From: Monarcha castaneiventris obscurior
Taxonomy: Eukaryota; Chordata; Aves; Passeriformes; Monarchidae
Assembly: GCA_026261815.1 (NCBI GenBank)
Contig: JAMPIT010000230.1
Coordinates: 3,729,501-3,793,500, forward strand
Reading direction: 5' to 3'
Length of the DNA: 64,000 nucleotides
The position numbers and the translations under genes are program-made. A model generated the notes under the pieces. It saw only the letters and a program-made list of their open reading frames with translations, ran no database searches and was not told the origin of the DNA. The number at the start of each line of letters is the position of its first letter. Position 1 is the stretch's first letter. Positions 23,106 through 34,673 of this stretch are shown here, piece by piece.

Positions 23106-25757
23106 CTGCAGAAAAGAGGCAATGGTAACTTTAACTGAAAAAGGGAAAGAAAAGATTTTTTCCAAAATTTCTACATCTGACTGTTTTGTGAGAAACTGGC
23201 TGAGACAGACAGACTTTTCAAAAGGGTGACAGATAAGCATAATCCCTGGACATTTCTGGGAAACTCACCCTATCTATACACACATTTCCTATGACACTAT
23301 GTTTAGACAAAACCAGAGAATAAATGCTATAATTAATACATATAAATCAGAGAAAAATTTTGGTACCTCCTTCAGAGGCTTGTGCTAAGTGTCTGAGCAA
23401 TCTCTAGCCATACCATCAAGGAATATGGATCCAATTTACCAAGATAAACTTCCTTCTGTTCGTTGTCATCCTCAGTTTTGTTTGATAGGGCTTTCTTTAT
23501 ATTGAGAACACACTGAAAAACTGCAGCCTGCACTTGGAAGTTAAAGTGCAATGACTTTTTAGTGTAGTGGGTTCATGACTTGAAGCCATGTGACTGACTG
23601 AAAGCAGACTGATCTATGAAGAGGAATTTGACTTATACAAAATTCAGCCCAAAGGAATTACTCAGCCTTGGAGATGAAGACTATAATTCAACGTTAGAGT
23701 TTATATTCTGTGGGAAAGCAGGGTAGAAATAGATGTAAAGTATGATGACACTAAAAAGCCTTTGGTGTTGAAGAGAGAGGGAACTAACTCTTCCTGATAT
23801 TCCCAAAAAGACCTTACATCTTCCTTTTGCCATAGAGCTTCTGAAATGTTAAATACACTCTCACCCCTGAAAAGATATTGGAATCCTGATGTTCTGCTTT
23901 GGATTTAGGTGTATAATGTTAGATGGACTAAAACCCCATGAAGTTGTAAGAAGGAGAAATATAGTTATAACAGACTGAGCTGGACTCTTTCACACCCCTT
24001 TTGCTGTGGTAGAACTGCAACCTCATTCTTCCACAGGCTGGGTCATGGCCCAGACTTTCCCACTGAGAAAGACCTTACCAAGTTCTACCAACAAAGCCAG
24101 TGGCTTGGCAAAGGCCAACAAGCTGAAGCTCCCAAAGCAAGCTCAACTTCCAAGTAGACTCTAAAATGTAGAACAACCAATGAAATGCTGAACCCCACAA
24201 GAGCCTACAGACAAGATGGCAACAAAATTCCACAAGCTCAGTTTTCTCACATAAAGCCTCTTTTTTCCACCTGGAACATCAAGAGTCAAAATAAGAGGAT
24301 TTTCCTTCTTCCCTGGGATTACTACACTGTGTACTCCAACCAAAGGCATGACACAGCTTTACTCATCCTGATGCTCATACAAAAATTCCAGATGTTCAGA
24401 GACAGACACTGGTCCCCTATGCAGAGTAGAGCCCTACACACAGAGAGCTTGAAGGGAATCCAGCCCATCTCCTGTGTACCTGCTGTGCTGTTACCATCAC
24501 ACACATGGATGTGCTTTAACTCTAAAAAAGGCAATGAAAGGTGATCAGAACTGAAATTGAAGTTGTGGAAGTTCTGACTCTCCCCTTCCTACCCTATCAC
24601 ATCTATATATCCTGTTACCTACACGAAAAGAGCTACCACTGATGGAAGCCAACGAGTAGATAATTAAGTCAGACAAAGTCATATAGAAAACAGGCACACA
24701 TTTTAAAAGTAAAGATGAACAACCTAGCTGATGGAGAGTAAGAAAGTGTAAGATGAAATTTCAGACTCTGTGTAATGCTAGGATAGTGTACCAAATCCTG
24801 GACGAAATGAAAGAAAAACAAACTGTTATAAGGGTTCTAAAGAAATAAAGGAAGCTATTATTAAAAAGAAAATAGTTCTAGTCAACAACAGAGGGTAAGA
24901 ATGTGTTCATCAAACAAGAGGAACAATACCTTCTATCAACAAGTTAACACTGAAACCTCACTGATGCCTGAACTACCCAGTTATCTCAAGTACATTCTGT
25001 AGCTAAAATAAGCTTCCTCTTATGACATTTAATCTGATTGTGAAGGCAGTATTGCATTAACAGAATTGTGGGGAGGTGGGGTGCCTGTGTGCCTCTGTTC
25101 CTCTCCAAAGAGACACCTACACGAGCAATGCAATTAACTTCTCACCTGCCACTGGAAGGAGCCTTTCCCCAGGCCACGGATTAACACTGATTGTGGCATC
25201 ACCCTTCTCAGGATGCACAGCCAGACTGCAGCAAGGACAATGCTGCTGCACCACACAAGTGGTGTTAGCCCAGATCACTGGCACTCAGGCCAGCTCACCT
25301 TATTCTTTCAGAAACGAAAAATACTCTCAGCAAAGAACTTTTTACTCCATTTTCCCACTTGATTTTAATACCAGCTTTTCGGTGATACAGATGTTGCTTT
25401 GCTGAGCCACCACTTTCAAGCAGTTTACACTGAATTTGAGTACACTTGTACTCAGTGAATGCACAACGTTTCCCACAGGTAGCCCAAAGATTAGACAAAA
25501 AATCATCTCCTATTTCCAGTGCTGGCAGCCCTAGAAAGGTGAGTTTCCTATAGGATGGATGACCCATAAACAGAACAACAAGGAAAATTCCTGAAAGGGA
25601 CAACAATGAGCCATAATTACTGTTCAAGAAATTTCCATAAAACATTCTGTACAGAATACAGGAGTATCAGTGTAATAAGAACTCCCAGGGATATTTGCAA
25701 TACACACAGGTACTGCAAAACTCCAAGCTACAAGACATGCCAAAAGTAGACTGCTAC
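23106..25757 (-). other. KMT2C intron w16-w17
   Basis: 2,652 bp. The 119-codon open frame at 24185-24544 on the plus strand and others here lack splice context and family resemblance. No repeat was identified. Confidence 0.7.
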
Positions 25758-25970
25758 CTCTACTGTCATCCATCTCCCCATCTCTTGAGTGTTCTGACTG
25801 GGCATCTGGGGGTGTCTGAAGCACAGCCACACTGTTCTGATTTATAATCTTCAGTTTAAGCTTTGGTTTCGTCCGTTTTCTTCTTGGTACTGTAACAGTG
25901 AGGCTCTGTAACTGAGACATGCCGGATTCTGTCAAGCAGACTCCATCCTGGGTGTATGTCTTCGGTGGGT
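25758..25970 (-). CDS. KMT2C: KMT2C exon w16
   Basis: Window residues 865-935 (213 nt, phase 1 in and out). The acceptor is ACTTTTATAG above 25970 and the donor is GTAGCA below 25758. It encodes PPKTYTQDGVCLTESGMSQL, then QSLTVTVPRRKRTKPKLKLK and IINQNSVAVLQTPPD, ending EHSRDGEMDDSR. This is one of the most conserved blocks of the linker after the second PHD cluster. PRRKRTKPKLKLK is a further basic patch. Confidence 0.96.
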
Positions 25971-27423
25971 CTATAAAAGTTGAATGAATCATAACAGCAA
26001 TATAAAACTCTTTTAATTTACAAGTCTTAGATTTTTTTAGGAATAGCACTTACAAGAGTTAATAATCCACATGTATGGAGCCGACCCATGAGTGAAGAAA
26101 TTCGTATAAATAAACCAGAGATATCTCACACTGTCTTACACATTACAGTCAAAGCTTTATGATTTAGAGTCTGATGTCAAATCCAGCAATAATCCATTAC
26201 ACTGCTATGAAACAATTTAAGTCAAGGACTCATTAGAAAGAACAATTTGGTTATGGAAACTGGTGTTTTGAAGGGTGCTTCTGTATTACTGGCACCCACA
26301 GGAAAACTGTCCAAGTCATACTTTGGGTCCCTGCTGCTTATGAGTCAAGGCCCCCATCCAGCCCTCAGCACTTTACCTTCAACTTACTAATGACCTTAAA
26401 CCTCCCAGAACTGGTAACTCAGAGAAGTTATCAGCCCTATTTCATAGGCAGACAAAAAACCCAAGTTGTATCAAGTCAGCTGCTCAAGACCAAATTGGAA
26501 ATCTTGGGTAGAACCCAAGTCTCCCAAGACCTGCAAGACTGCTTCCTCCTCAAGCTGTTACATGACAATTGAGTCCACTGATAAGCACTAACATTCCTTA
26601 ATTCACTATGCAGAAAGGCCCTGTCACCTGTGCTGGGGCCCTGCACATGAAAGCTTGGGAACTTTCAGGGGATTGCCAAATAATGAAGAGGCTGCAATGA
26701 TGCTTCAGCTCTCTGGAGCCAATTAAATCATGATTCGATTACACAGCTTTTGAAAACATACAAATATAATAACATTTGTTCCCTTTAACAAAAAACATTT
26801 CCTCATGTAACATCTGACAATACAGCTGGTTCTGAACAAATTCTTCCCACTTGATTGCCTTCTTACACTGAACTTGAAAGGTGTGTATTTCAAAAACATC
26901 TCTCACTCTTTTTCAGATTGAATATTTGAGGGAAGAACCTTCTCTCAGAAGGTGTCAAATAGAAAAAAAAAACTCTCATGTGATGGAAGCTGTCCTAACA
27001 TGACAAAAGCTGCTGGGTGCTATCATTACAAAGACTGACTTGTGAGTAGGCTTGTCAGGATTATAAATTCCTAGCACAAACCAGACAAATACGGAAAAGC
27101 TGCATCCTCCTAACAGCTCAAGCCTGTAAACATTTGTGTACATGCTTGACTCAGCCACACTGTGTTATCACCACTGATATTAAGGCAAGCAACTAAGACT
27201 GCAGGATCAAAGCATAATTTAAAGTAATTATTATAGTGCAGGTATGGCAGGCAAAAGAGAAGACGAGAGAATGAGGAAAAAAAATGGAAAGCATGCTGTG
27301 GTAACTGAAGGATAGTTAATGCTGTGTGTTACAAAACCACAGGAAAAGGAATTTTTGTCTCATGTAAAAATATACCCTTAAAATACGCTAAATGATCAGA
27401 TATTAAGCATTTACATTCTTTAC
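25971..27423 (-). other. KMT2C intron w15-w16
   Basis: 1,453 bp holding a MIR-like SINE at 26385-26570, described separately. The rest is unremarkable. Confidence 0.7.
26385..26570 (+). mobile_element. MIR-like SINE fossil
   Basis: Words of the MIR 3' half occur in order: a CCCTATTTCATAGGCAGACA stretch (cf. the MIR CCCATTTTACAGATGAGGAAA block), a gap, then TAGAACCCAAGTCTCCC, close to the common AGAACCCAGGTCTCC tail. Divergence is high, as expected of an element of amniote age. Similarity was judged by eye. Confidence 0.5.
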
Positions 27424-27489
27424 CTAGTTCTTTTGATTTTGAAATAATCTGAGCTCCAACTGATGAATCACAACAGTCCAAAGAAGGCA
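27424..27489 (-). CDS. KMT2C: KMT2C exon w15
   Basis: Window residues 843-864 (66 nt, phase 1 in and out). The acceptor is TATTTTTCAG above 27489 and the donor is GTAAAG below 27424. It encodes PSLDCCDSSVGAQIISKSKE and then Leu, linking RPYIPPAN of the third PHD of cluster 2 to DPPKTYTQDG in w16. It is a small exon in a deep intron context (5.4 kb upstream, 1.5 kb downstream). Conserved residues around DCC and QI support it. Confidence 0.93.
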   Translation of the reverse strand, partial: CLLWTVVIHQLELRLFQNQKN

Positions 27490-30400
27490 CTGAAAAATAT
27501 AAGGAAAATAATTTCAACTTTTAAAAATGGTGACTTGATTTAAATTGAAACTATCAATTTTCCTTCAAACAGTTCTGCTGAACTCCCTAATTTATACTGC
27601 TGGCAATTATTTACTTGCACCTTTAAAATAAAGTGCTTTTGAGTGTCACAGATGTGACTCCAAAACAAGCCTGATACAAACTGAAGTTCTCCAACTTCCT
27701 AGAGCCAAGAATGGCATTGGAATAGCACTCAACTCAATGGGAAATTCTCTCTTTCTACTGGACCAAGGGCAAATGAATACACTGGATCCACTGGGCTGGA
27801 AAGCAACCTCTACATTAGCCACGATAATCAGGTTTTTCTGCCCTAATCATTAAAAATGGGAGGGTTTTGTGAAGTGGGTATTGACCAGTATTTCCCCAAG
27901 GAGGGCCCAGCACACTCCCAGAGCTTGCACACAAGATTCTCGCAGTGTCTGTGCTGTCAGGCCTCTTAACACAGCACTTACGACAAAGCTGATGTATCTG
28001 AGAATAGATAACACAGGCCCTGTGGAAGTTAGATAGGGTAACTCTTATTCCAGATAAGAGTACTGATACATGGAACAGCAGAAACTCAACCTAAAAACTA
28101 CAGCTTGTGTGCTACAGGGAAGCAGTGGAACAGTGTGACTGAAAAAATAATGATCAAAATGCCCTGCAACACAAGGTTACTTTTGCTGTGGGCAGAAATG
28201 CTCTTCCCTTTTGCCTTACCTACGTAACTGCAATCATGCTTCAGTCACCTATGATGTGTAGACTAAACTTTTAATATTAGTAGTGACTTCACAGAGATTA
28301 CATAGACAGAGTAAGTAAAGTGAAAATTAGGAGCTTCTATCTCACACACACTGAACTGGAATCAGAAAACCTGTTAGTCTGGCACAGTTAGCACTACCAC
28401 AGAGGCAAGTTTATCCATGCTTTTTTTTCTTTTTTTTGCCTAGAAATATTATTCATGCTGAATTTAGGACTCAAGATTAACATCTGGAGTGTTTCCTTTG
28501 TGTCTGTCACTCAAGACGAGACCCCTGAGGCAGAGAACCCGTGGGGGGTTCCGTGTGTCACATCAACCATGGCACAAGTGCTGCTGCTCCCCACCTCACA
28601 CACATCATGGCAGCCAGGGCAGGACTAGGAAAGCACAAAAGCTTCCAAGTAACACTTAAAATGAGTATGAAAACTACAGGATGCTTCCTAGGCATATAAA
28701 CAAATTTAAGGAAAGTTTAAGTCTTCAAAAACTACAGTGCTTTGGAAGTTTTATGCAATGTGCAACTAATGCACAGGGTATAACCTAGAGAAAACCAGTA
28801 TTTCATGCAATTGGTAAATGAAAGGAGCCAATGAGAACTACTGAAAAACTGAACACAGCAGTGGAGGGAAAAGACAAGGAAGAAAATAAATTGAAAATGA
28901 CATTTTGAGAAAGACAAAGAGCCAGAGAAAAACAAAAAATAAGGGACAAGCTGTAGAATGGAAGATTCTCAAAACACTGAATTGAAACAACAGAAAATAG
29001 GCAGATTGTAAGAACTATTCAAAGGGGAAAAAGATGTCATCTGTTCATTTAATTGGTTATAATTTACAAGATGTTTTAAGACTGAAGCAGCAATTATTGA
29101 AGTGGAATCTAAGGTAAACAAGAAATTCAGAAAGACAGTTGTGAACAGGAATTTGAAATCCTTCATTTAAAAGTCAAACAACAGAGAGATCTTCTCACCC
29201 AGGTCAGACTGAACAATTTTAGCTGTGGAGATTGAATAGAGTTGAAATGCTCAAATAAACAAGCTGATAGTGACAGGGGTGAGGCGTTCAGAGACCCACT
29301 CACAAAAACTGCACAGTGTTTGAAGACAGTATCAAACAGACTTCCAGAAAAGGATCTAATTAGAGTGCAGATTAAGGATTACAATTAATAAAATGGATAC
29401 CAGAAAAGCCTAGTAGTTTGAGAAAGCCCATCCAAAGGAAAAAAAAATTAAAACGGAAAAAAAGTGCTTTCTGAAGCATTCAGCTGAAGTTTAACCAAAA
29501 TTGTTCAACTTATCTGCAAAAGGGTTTAAACGTGCTGAATATTGTACAGCTTCAGCTGAAAGTAAATAATTGCAACAGAATACAGTATGATGAGAGAAAA
29601 AGGGGATTCCATTTTTTAAGGCTGTAATAGAAAAGAACAATTCTAAGAAAAAATGAAACCAGCATATGGGACAGAGTGGAATAGGTGATGTACAAATACA
29701 GCGCTAGCAGAGCACTCTTTACTGGGTGCCTGCATAACTGTCAATGACACAGGGATTTTTTTGGTAAATACAGTAACACAAGAACATTAGAGCTGATGTA
29801 GTAAATGTGCCAAATAATAAAAAAATTCAAAAGTTGATTTTTTAGCACACAGTATTATGTTGTGTTTGTATCTTGTATATGTAAAGTACATAGAATTAAG
29901 TTTCAAAGTGAAGAAAAATTTTATCAGTTTAATGAAAATGATACAACAGAGACTGCCAGCCACAATGTATCTCACTGGCAGTATCAGGCACCCCTGGACA
30001 GGGGTAAGTGATACCAAATCCTCACTTCCTCCATGGGCATGTTTACTTGAGCCCCAGGAGGAATAAATGCACCCAGGCAGCTTCAGAAACTGCAACCAGA
30101 TCAGCTCTAACTGGTTACAGAAAACCAGGCAGAGCTGGTCCCTCTGCATCCTGCAGGGGAACAAAAACAGCACCAAGGGAGGAGGAAGCTGGAGTCTGGA
30201 TGGAAAGAGGATGGGAGTAAGTCAGGAAGGATGGAATTTGCAGATGGGGCATATGACATACAAAGGCAAATTACAGAAAGTCAGAACTTACGAGCAGATG
30301 GTCAATAATTGCTTGTCCAGGAGTGGATGTGAATGAGAGACACACAAACCTCTCCTGAATGTGCAAGAATTACAGCACAGGGGAAAACCTGCTGCTACCT

Positions 30401-32915
30401 AAAGCTGCTACCTGCTAGCATCGAGTCATGAGAATTTGAAAATTTTTCTAAAGGACACAGCAATATGCTGGGGGACATACATTATAACTTGAGACAGTAC
30501 TAAAAGGAACCTGATAAAACACTGATGGTTATTTCACAGTAACATAGTAATGAAGGTTTCTGGTATGCTACATTGGAACAAATCTTACCACATTCTGGCT
30601 TTTGATATTTATGCATGTTCAAGAAGAAAAACACTATTTTTTGTTTCTGTTTCCTGAGGAAGATGACTTTGTAAGATTATCTGGTATGTTGAGCTAGGGA
30701 AGAACTCTTACAAATTTGAAAAAGTTTCCACTTTCTGAAGAAAGAGAAATGAAAACTCATTCTCAGTACCTACACACTAGAACCATTTACTTTTCACCAG
30801 CAGTACACCTGCTATGTTTTATTAGGTTGAGGGGCTCTTGTTTATTCTAGAAAGAAAGTGGTTAAAAACCCTGTAATAATACTTGCAACACATCTATGAC
30901 GCATCAAATGGAAAGAGTATGAACTATTCCAGTAAAAATCCCACAATATGATACATTTTAAGAAGCTTTCTACTGCTAACTAACATTTCTTTCTCTTAAG
31001 TTTATCAAATGCTAATACTTCTCACTTTGAAACAAAGAATTACAGAAAATTTTCAGAGGAGTTTTAGAAGAATTCACGAAAGATCAGAACACTTCATGTA
31101 AAAGTACATGCAGGTATTTCCATGAACATGCATCAAAGGACATATTCAGACATGCAACTGTGCAAATGTTAGAGAGGTTTTTAACACTGAGTCAAAACAG
31201 GAAAGAATAAGTGGATAAACTTATCTTATAAAAAAGGTGAAAAAAACCTGCAAAGAAAGCTTGGGAACCCCTAAGGGACTGGTTCCTATTCCTTGGAACC
31301 CAAAGCTAAGCAACACGACTTCACGGAGGAGTGCAGGAAGGACTAACTCAGGGGCCAGCTTCTGCCTGGAAGTGAAACACCTCTGATACCATCTTGTGAA
31401 GCTGTTCCATCTCACATTATCAGGGGCTTTAATCCTCTCTAAAAGATAGCTCTGCCAGCTCCAAAGAGAAAGGAAGGAGTATTTCTGACCTGGATCCTTT
31501 TGCTTTAAGTACTCAAAGCTTATTATCAAAATAAACAGAAGTCTGTGTTGTATCTGCAAGTTTCTTGCTTTTTCCACTTACAAAACCTTTTCCCTTTTGA
31601 ATTTCTGAAAGCAGATCTTTACAGTGAAGTGACTTGCAGAAATACAGAAGCATTAGTCATTCTTCTATTAGTGATAAAAATGAGTTACTTGGAAGTGTTC
31701 CAGCAGGGAGTATATAAACCTCCAAGGTCAGGTCAGTAAGTTACAATTACTGCTGTGATGAGGACTTGCCAGTGTTAAGGGACATTAGATGCTCTATTGA
31801 ACTCTTCTTGGCAGACCTCTTGAGCACGTGCCTCACAACCTCTTCAGTCTTGATCAGGAACACCAATCTTGCTGACAACTTCTTGGTGGATACAAGTATT
31901 TCTTGAAACATTTGCTTAGTTCTTGTACCTTCCTCCTACTGTTCTCTTGGGATACCCCAATAAAGGGGTAATATGAACACTTTCATGTGCTTATGCTAAA
32001 AACGGGAATAGGTGTAAATGTTAAAGCAGCTGACTGAAGCAGCAACTTCCCTGAGCTGACATGCAGGGAAAACAGACCTGGGCTATCACCCTTGCAGCAA
32101 GACTATAAATCATGTCACAGGCCAAGCTAACTGCTGACAGGCCACTCACAGGAACATCACCCAGCACCATCCCATGCAACCAGATGCTGTAAATGGGCTT
32201 AAACTGCAGTAACCTCGGCTCCTGAAGCGCCACTGCTCCAGAACCATGATACAGACCAACAAGGCTGCCAGTACCCGCATCCAGAAAAGTCCAAAGGTCA
32301 TCAGAAGGAATTACACGTTTTAATTAAGAAATTACACATTTTAATTAACAGGGAAGTGACAACTCCCAAACAAAAATGTATGGCCAATTCTTCTAGAGAT
32401 TGCAGCTAGGGAGGGAAGCACTGGTCTTGAATACTGGGAGGGGTGAGGAAAAGGCATTAAGAAATCACGAGGGAGGAGGGGAAAAATGCTTACACAGACT
32501 GTTGTTACAGTTCCTGCTGCCTCAGACAGCCTCAAAGCATCTAAATACACCATTTTTTTCTGCTTAGAAATAATTTTCAGATTCTTCTGCAGATGTAACT
32601 TTGGAGAACTGGGCTTTCTCCCTTCCACTTGACAAAGTGAGATGCCTTTGATCCCTTCACTACCACATGCTCTCAGCAGTTTATCCATATCTTTGATACC
32701 TCTACCCAGAATCCCCACGAGGTTTCCTCTGGCCTAAATCACTTGAGGGTGCAAAAGAGCCGAGGACACTTCCACAAGAGCCCTTAAAACAAACACGGAA
32801 AAAATCTTACTTCTACCACGAGCCAAGCCTCCATCAGAGCACAGAACCGTAACACAATCCCAAACCTATTTATTGCAGTGTGCAATCCTGCCATTGGTTT
32901 CAATCGGCTTCTTAC
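27490..32915 (-). other. KMT2C intron w14-w15
   Basis: 5,426 bp. It holds a plus-strand purine-rich stretch around 28860-29660 that may be a decayed element, a small hairpin around 28537-28553 (GAACCC facing GGGTTC), and a 21-bp tandem duplication at 32309-32350. No exon was found. Confidence 0.65.
32309..32350. repeat. 21-bp tandem duplication
   Basis: Two adjacent copies of AATTACACRTTTTAATTAA plus two spacer bases, differing by one G/A change. It is a small local duplication, probably by slippage. Confidence 0.85.
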
Positions 32916-33025
32916 CGTTTGCTGGTGGAATGTATGGCCTACAAATGGTACAGTCAAAACCCATATCAGCTATGTTTTCCACTTCCTCCTCTGTGTTTAA
33001 GTTCTGACAGAGTGCATGCATCCAT
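32916..33025 (-). CDS. KMT2C: KMT2C exon w14, end of PHD cluster 2
   Basis: Window residues 807-842 (110 nt, phase 2 in, 1 out). The acceptor is AATTTCTAG above 33025 and the donor is GTAAGA below 32916. It encodes WMHALCQNLNTEEEVENIAD and then MGFDCTICRPYIPPAN. The His and Cys of MHALC and the DCTIC pair are the last four zinc ligands of the third PHD of cluster 2, which starts in w13. Read-through into the intron is open for a further 11 codons, so an apparent longer frame should not be taken as coding. Confidence 0.96.
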
Positions 33026-33619
33026 CTAGAAATTAAGTGGGGGAAAAAATACAATTTAAAGGAAATAGGTGGTGTTTTAGGAGACCCAAGTATCAGTCTA
33101 TGGTCCAAGTAAATGGGAAATAGTTGTTTAGTTTGAATTCTTTTAGGGAGAAACCACAGAATCAGGTTTTCCATATACAGCCTCCTCTACAGTGGTGTGT
33201 GCTACATCCTGTATATGGAACAGCAGATCAACTACTTCCCTCCACAGGAAGGAACTCTCTATAAAACAATCTCCCAAATATGTTTTAGTATGATAATTTT
33301 CTCCCTATAATGCAATAATTTTAATTACTTTATACAATGTAATCTAGATTCAGCCTCACAACAATAGTCTTGTGAGGTAAATTAGCTTGTTTTTACAGGG
33401 CAGGGGGAAGAGGCACAGAGTGATTAATTAATTTGCCCAGAGTCAGACAGTTAAGTCTGTGGTACAACCAGGAATGAACTACTAAGAGACTTTTGAGACT
33501 CAGTAACCCAGTGTTCTTTACCACAAGACCACTTCCTTCATCTCTATGCTTTTACATTAGGGGGAGAGATTCAGCTAAGATTGAACAGGGAAAATATGTC
33601 CAATATTAGAAGTCCTTAC
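33026..33619 (-). other. KMT2C intron w13-w14
   Basis: 594 bp, about 40% of it a MIR-like SINE at 33305-33545, described separately. Confidence 0.75.
33305..33545 (+). mobile_element. MIR-like SINE fossil
   Basis: The order of blocks follows the MIR consensus: CCTCACAACAATAGTCTTGT (cf. CCTCACAACAACCCTATGA), GAGGTAAATTAG, a TTTTTACAGGG block, GAGGCACAGAGTGATTAATT and TTGCCCAGAGTCAGACAG (cf. TTGCCCAAGGTCACACAG), then a GGTACAACCAGGAATGAACT tail ending with a TTTACCACAAGACC stretch. It is clearly diverged, and the similarity was judged by eye. Confidence 0.72.
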
Positions 33620-33784
33620 CGATCACACTGTCTACACTGAATTATAAGCTCCTCATCCCTGTACGTGCGGTAGCAGATTGGGCAGGTAGACAAACTTGCA
33701 CAGGGAGCACACTGTGTGTAATTATTTTGCCATTCACATCTTAAACCTGGAGAAGTTGCTCCACAGTGTCTGCACCAAACACAC
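33620..33784 (-). CDS. KMT2C: KMT2C exon w13, PHD finger of cluster 2
   Basis: Window residues 752-806 (165 nt, phase 2 in and out). The acceptor is TCTTCAG above 33784 and the donor is GTAAGG below 33620. It encodes CVWCRHCGATSPGLRCEWQN, then NYTQCAPCASLSTCPICYRT and YRDEELIIQCRQCDR. The Cys pairs CRHC, CAPC, CPIC and CRQC are zinc ligands of the third, atypical PHD of cluster 2, finished in w14. This cluster is reported to read unmodified or modified histone tails in the family; no histone specificity can be judged from sequence alone. Confidence 0.97.
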
Positions 33785-34491
33785 CTGAAGAACAGACAAA
33801 AAGATCAATTACTTTCAGTTCACAGGAAGATCATTTTGTGGCTTTAAAACTCTCCCACTTAGAATGAGATGAGTAATTAAGTTTTAACTTAACAACATGT
33901 TTAACCACAAATGCTTAACAACATTTTTTACACTTTTTAAAGAAAGGTCCTAATTAATAATTCCTTTCAAACTGCAAAAGCAGGCAGATGGGTTCTTGTA
34001 ACAGCTCAACAGGTCAAAGGAGTTCCTTATTCCAGTTGCCATTCACTTTGAGATCCTGAGACTTAACCATGTGAGAGGTCTGGTCTATTTGTGTTTCACC
34101 CAAGTAAAACAAATGGTTTTCACAGGGTTTTAGTTCAAGAACACTTGGGTGAAGCACCCATTCATTTTTCCAACTGAACACTGGGATGATTACAATGAAT
34201 GTAAACTGGAAATTTTTTTTGCTAACACTTTCAAAATAAACATTTTGTCTATTTCTACTCATGTGTTTTTCAGTATGAAGAAGCAGTTCTACGAGGAGAT
34301 AGGAGTTTCCTTAATAGACTGATAACTGAATGAAACAATTCAAAAAAAGCATTTTGTTGGCTTTGTTTAATACACCTGACTTAGACACAAGTAAAACCTT
34401 GTTACAATTCAACTGACATCACAAACACCAAGTGACTGGAAGAAGCAGCAGAGGCCCGCAGCCAGCATTTCTGACCCAGGCCCCAACACAC
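33785..34491 (-). other. KMT2C intron w12-w13
   Basis: 707 bp. Its first bases, GTGTGTT, match the first seven of exon w13, creating several adjacent GT dinucleotides (see findings). Nothing else was recognised. Confidence 0.75.
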
Positions 34492-34673
34492 CATTTGCAC
34501 TTCCAGCCTCCCTTTGGCACGGTCTGCAGGGGTGGATCCAGGCAGTAGGTGTGGTAGCTGATGTCGCAGTCGTCGCACAGGAGGAGTCTCCCTGGATCTG
34601 TGGCTTTCCCACAGGCTTCACACACTGTGCACTCCAGGCACCTCCAACCTTTGCTAAGTACCACTTTAGTAAT
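34492..34673 (-). CDS. KMT2C: KMT2C exon w12, PHD finger of cluster 2
   Basis: Window residues 691-751 (182 nt, phase 0 in, 2 out). The acceptor is TTTTACAG above 34673 and the donor is GTGTGT below 34492. It encodes ITKVVLSKGWRCLECTVCEA, then CGKATDPGRLLLCDDCDISY and HTYCLDPPLQTVPKGGWKCK before a split Trp. The Cys pairs CLEC, CEAC, CDDC, HTYC and CKWC complete the first PHD of cluster 2 and most of the second. Local GC content is higher than that of the introns, as usual for a constrained exon. Confidence 0.97.

Noticed and set aside
24185..24544. 119-codon plus-strand open frame
   Set aside because: No family resemblance, no splice or promoter context; length is possible by chance in a window this size.
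34419..34491. Continuation of the w12 frame past the donor
   Set aside because: The residues after KWCV no longer match a PHD; the real continuation is in w13.
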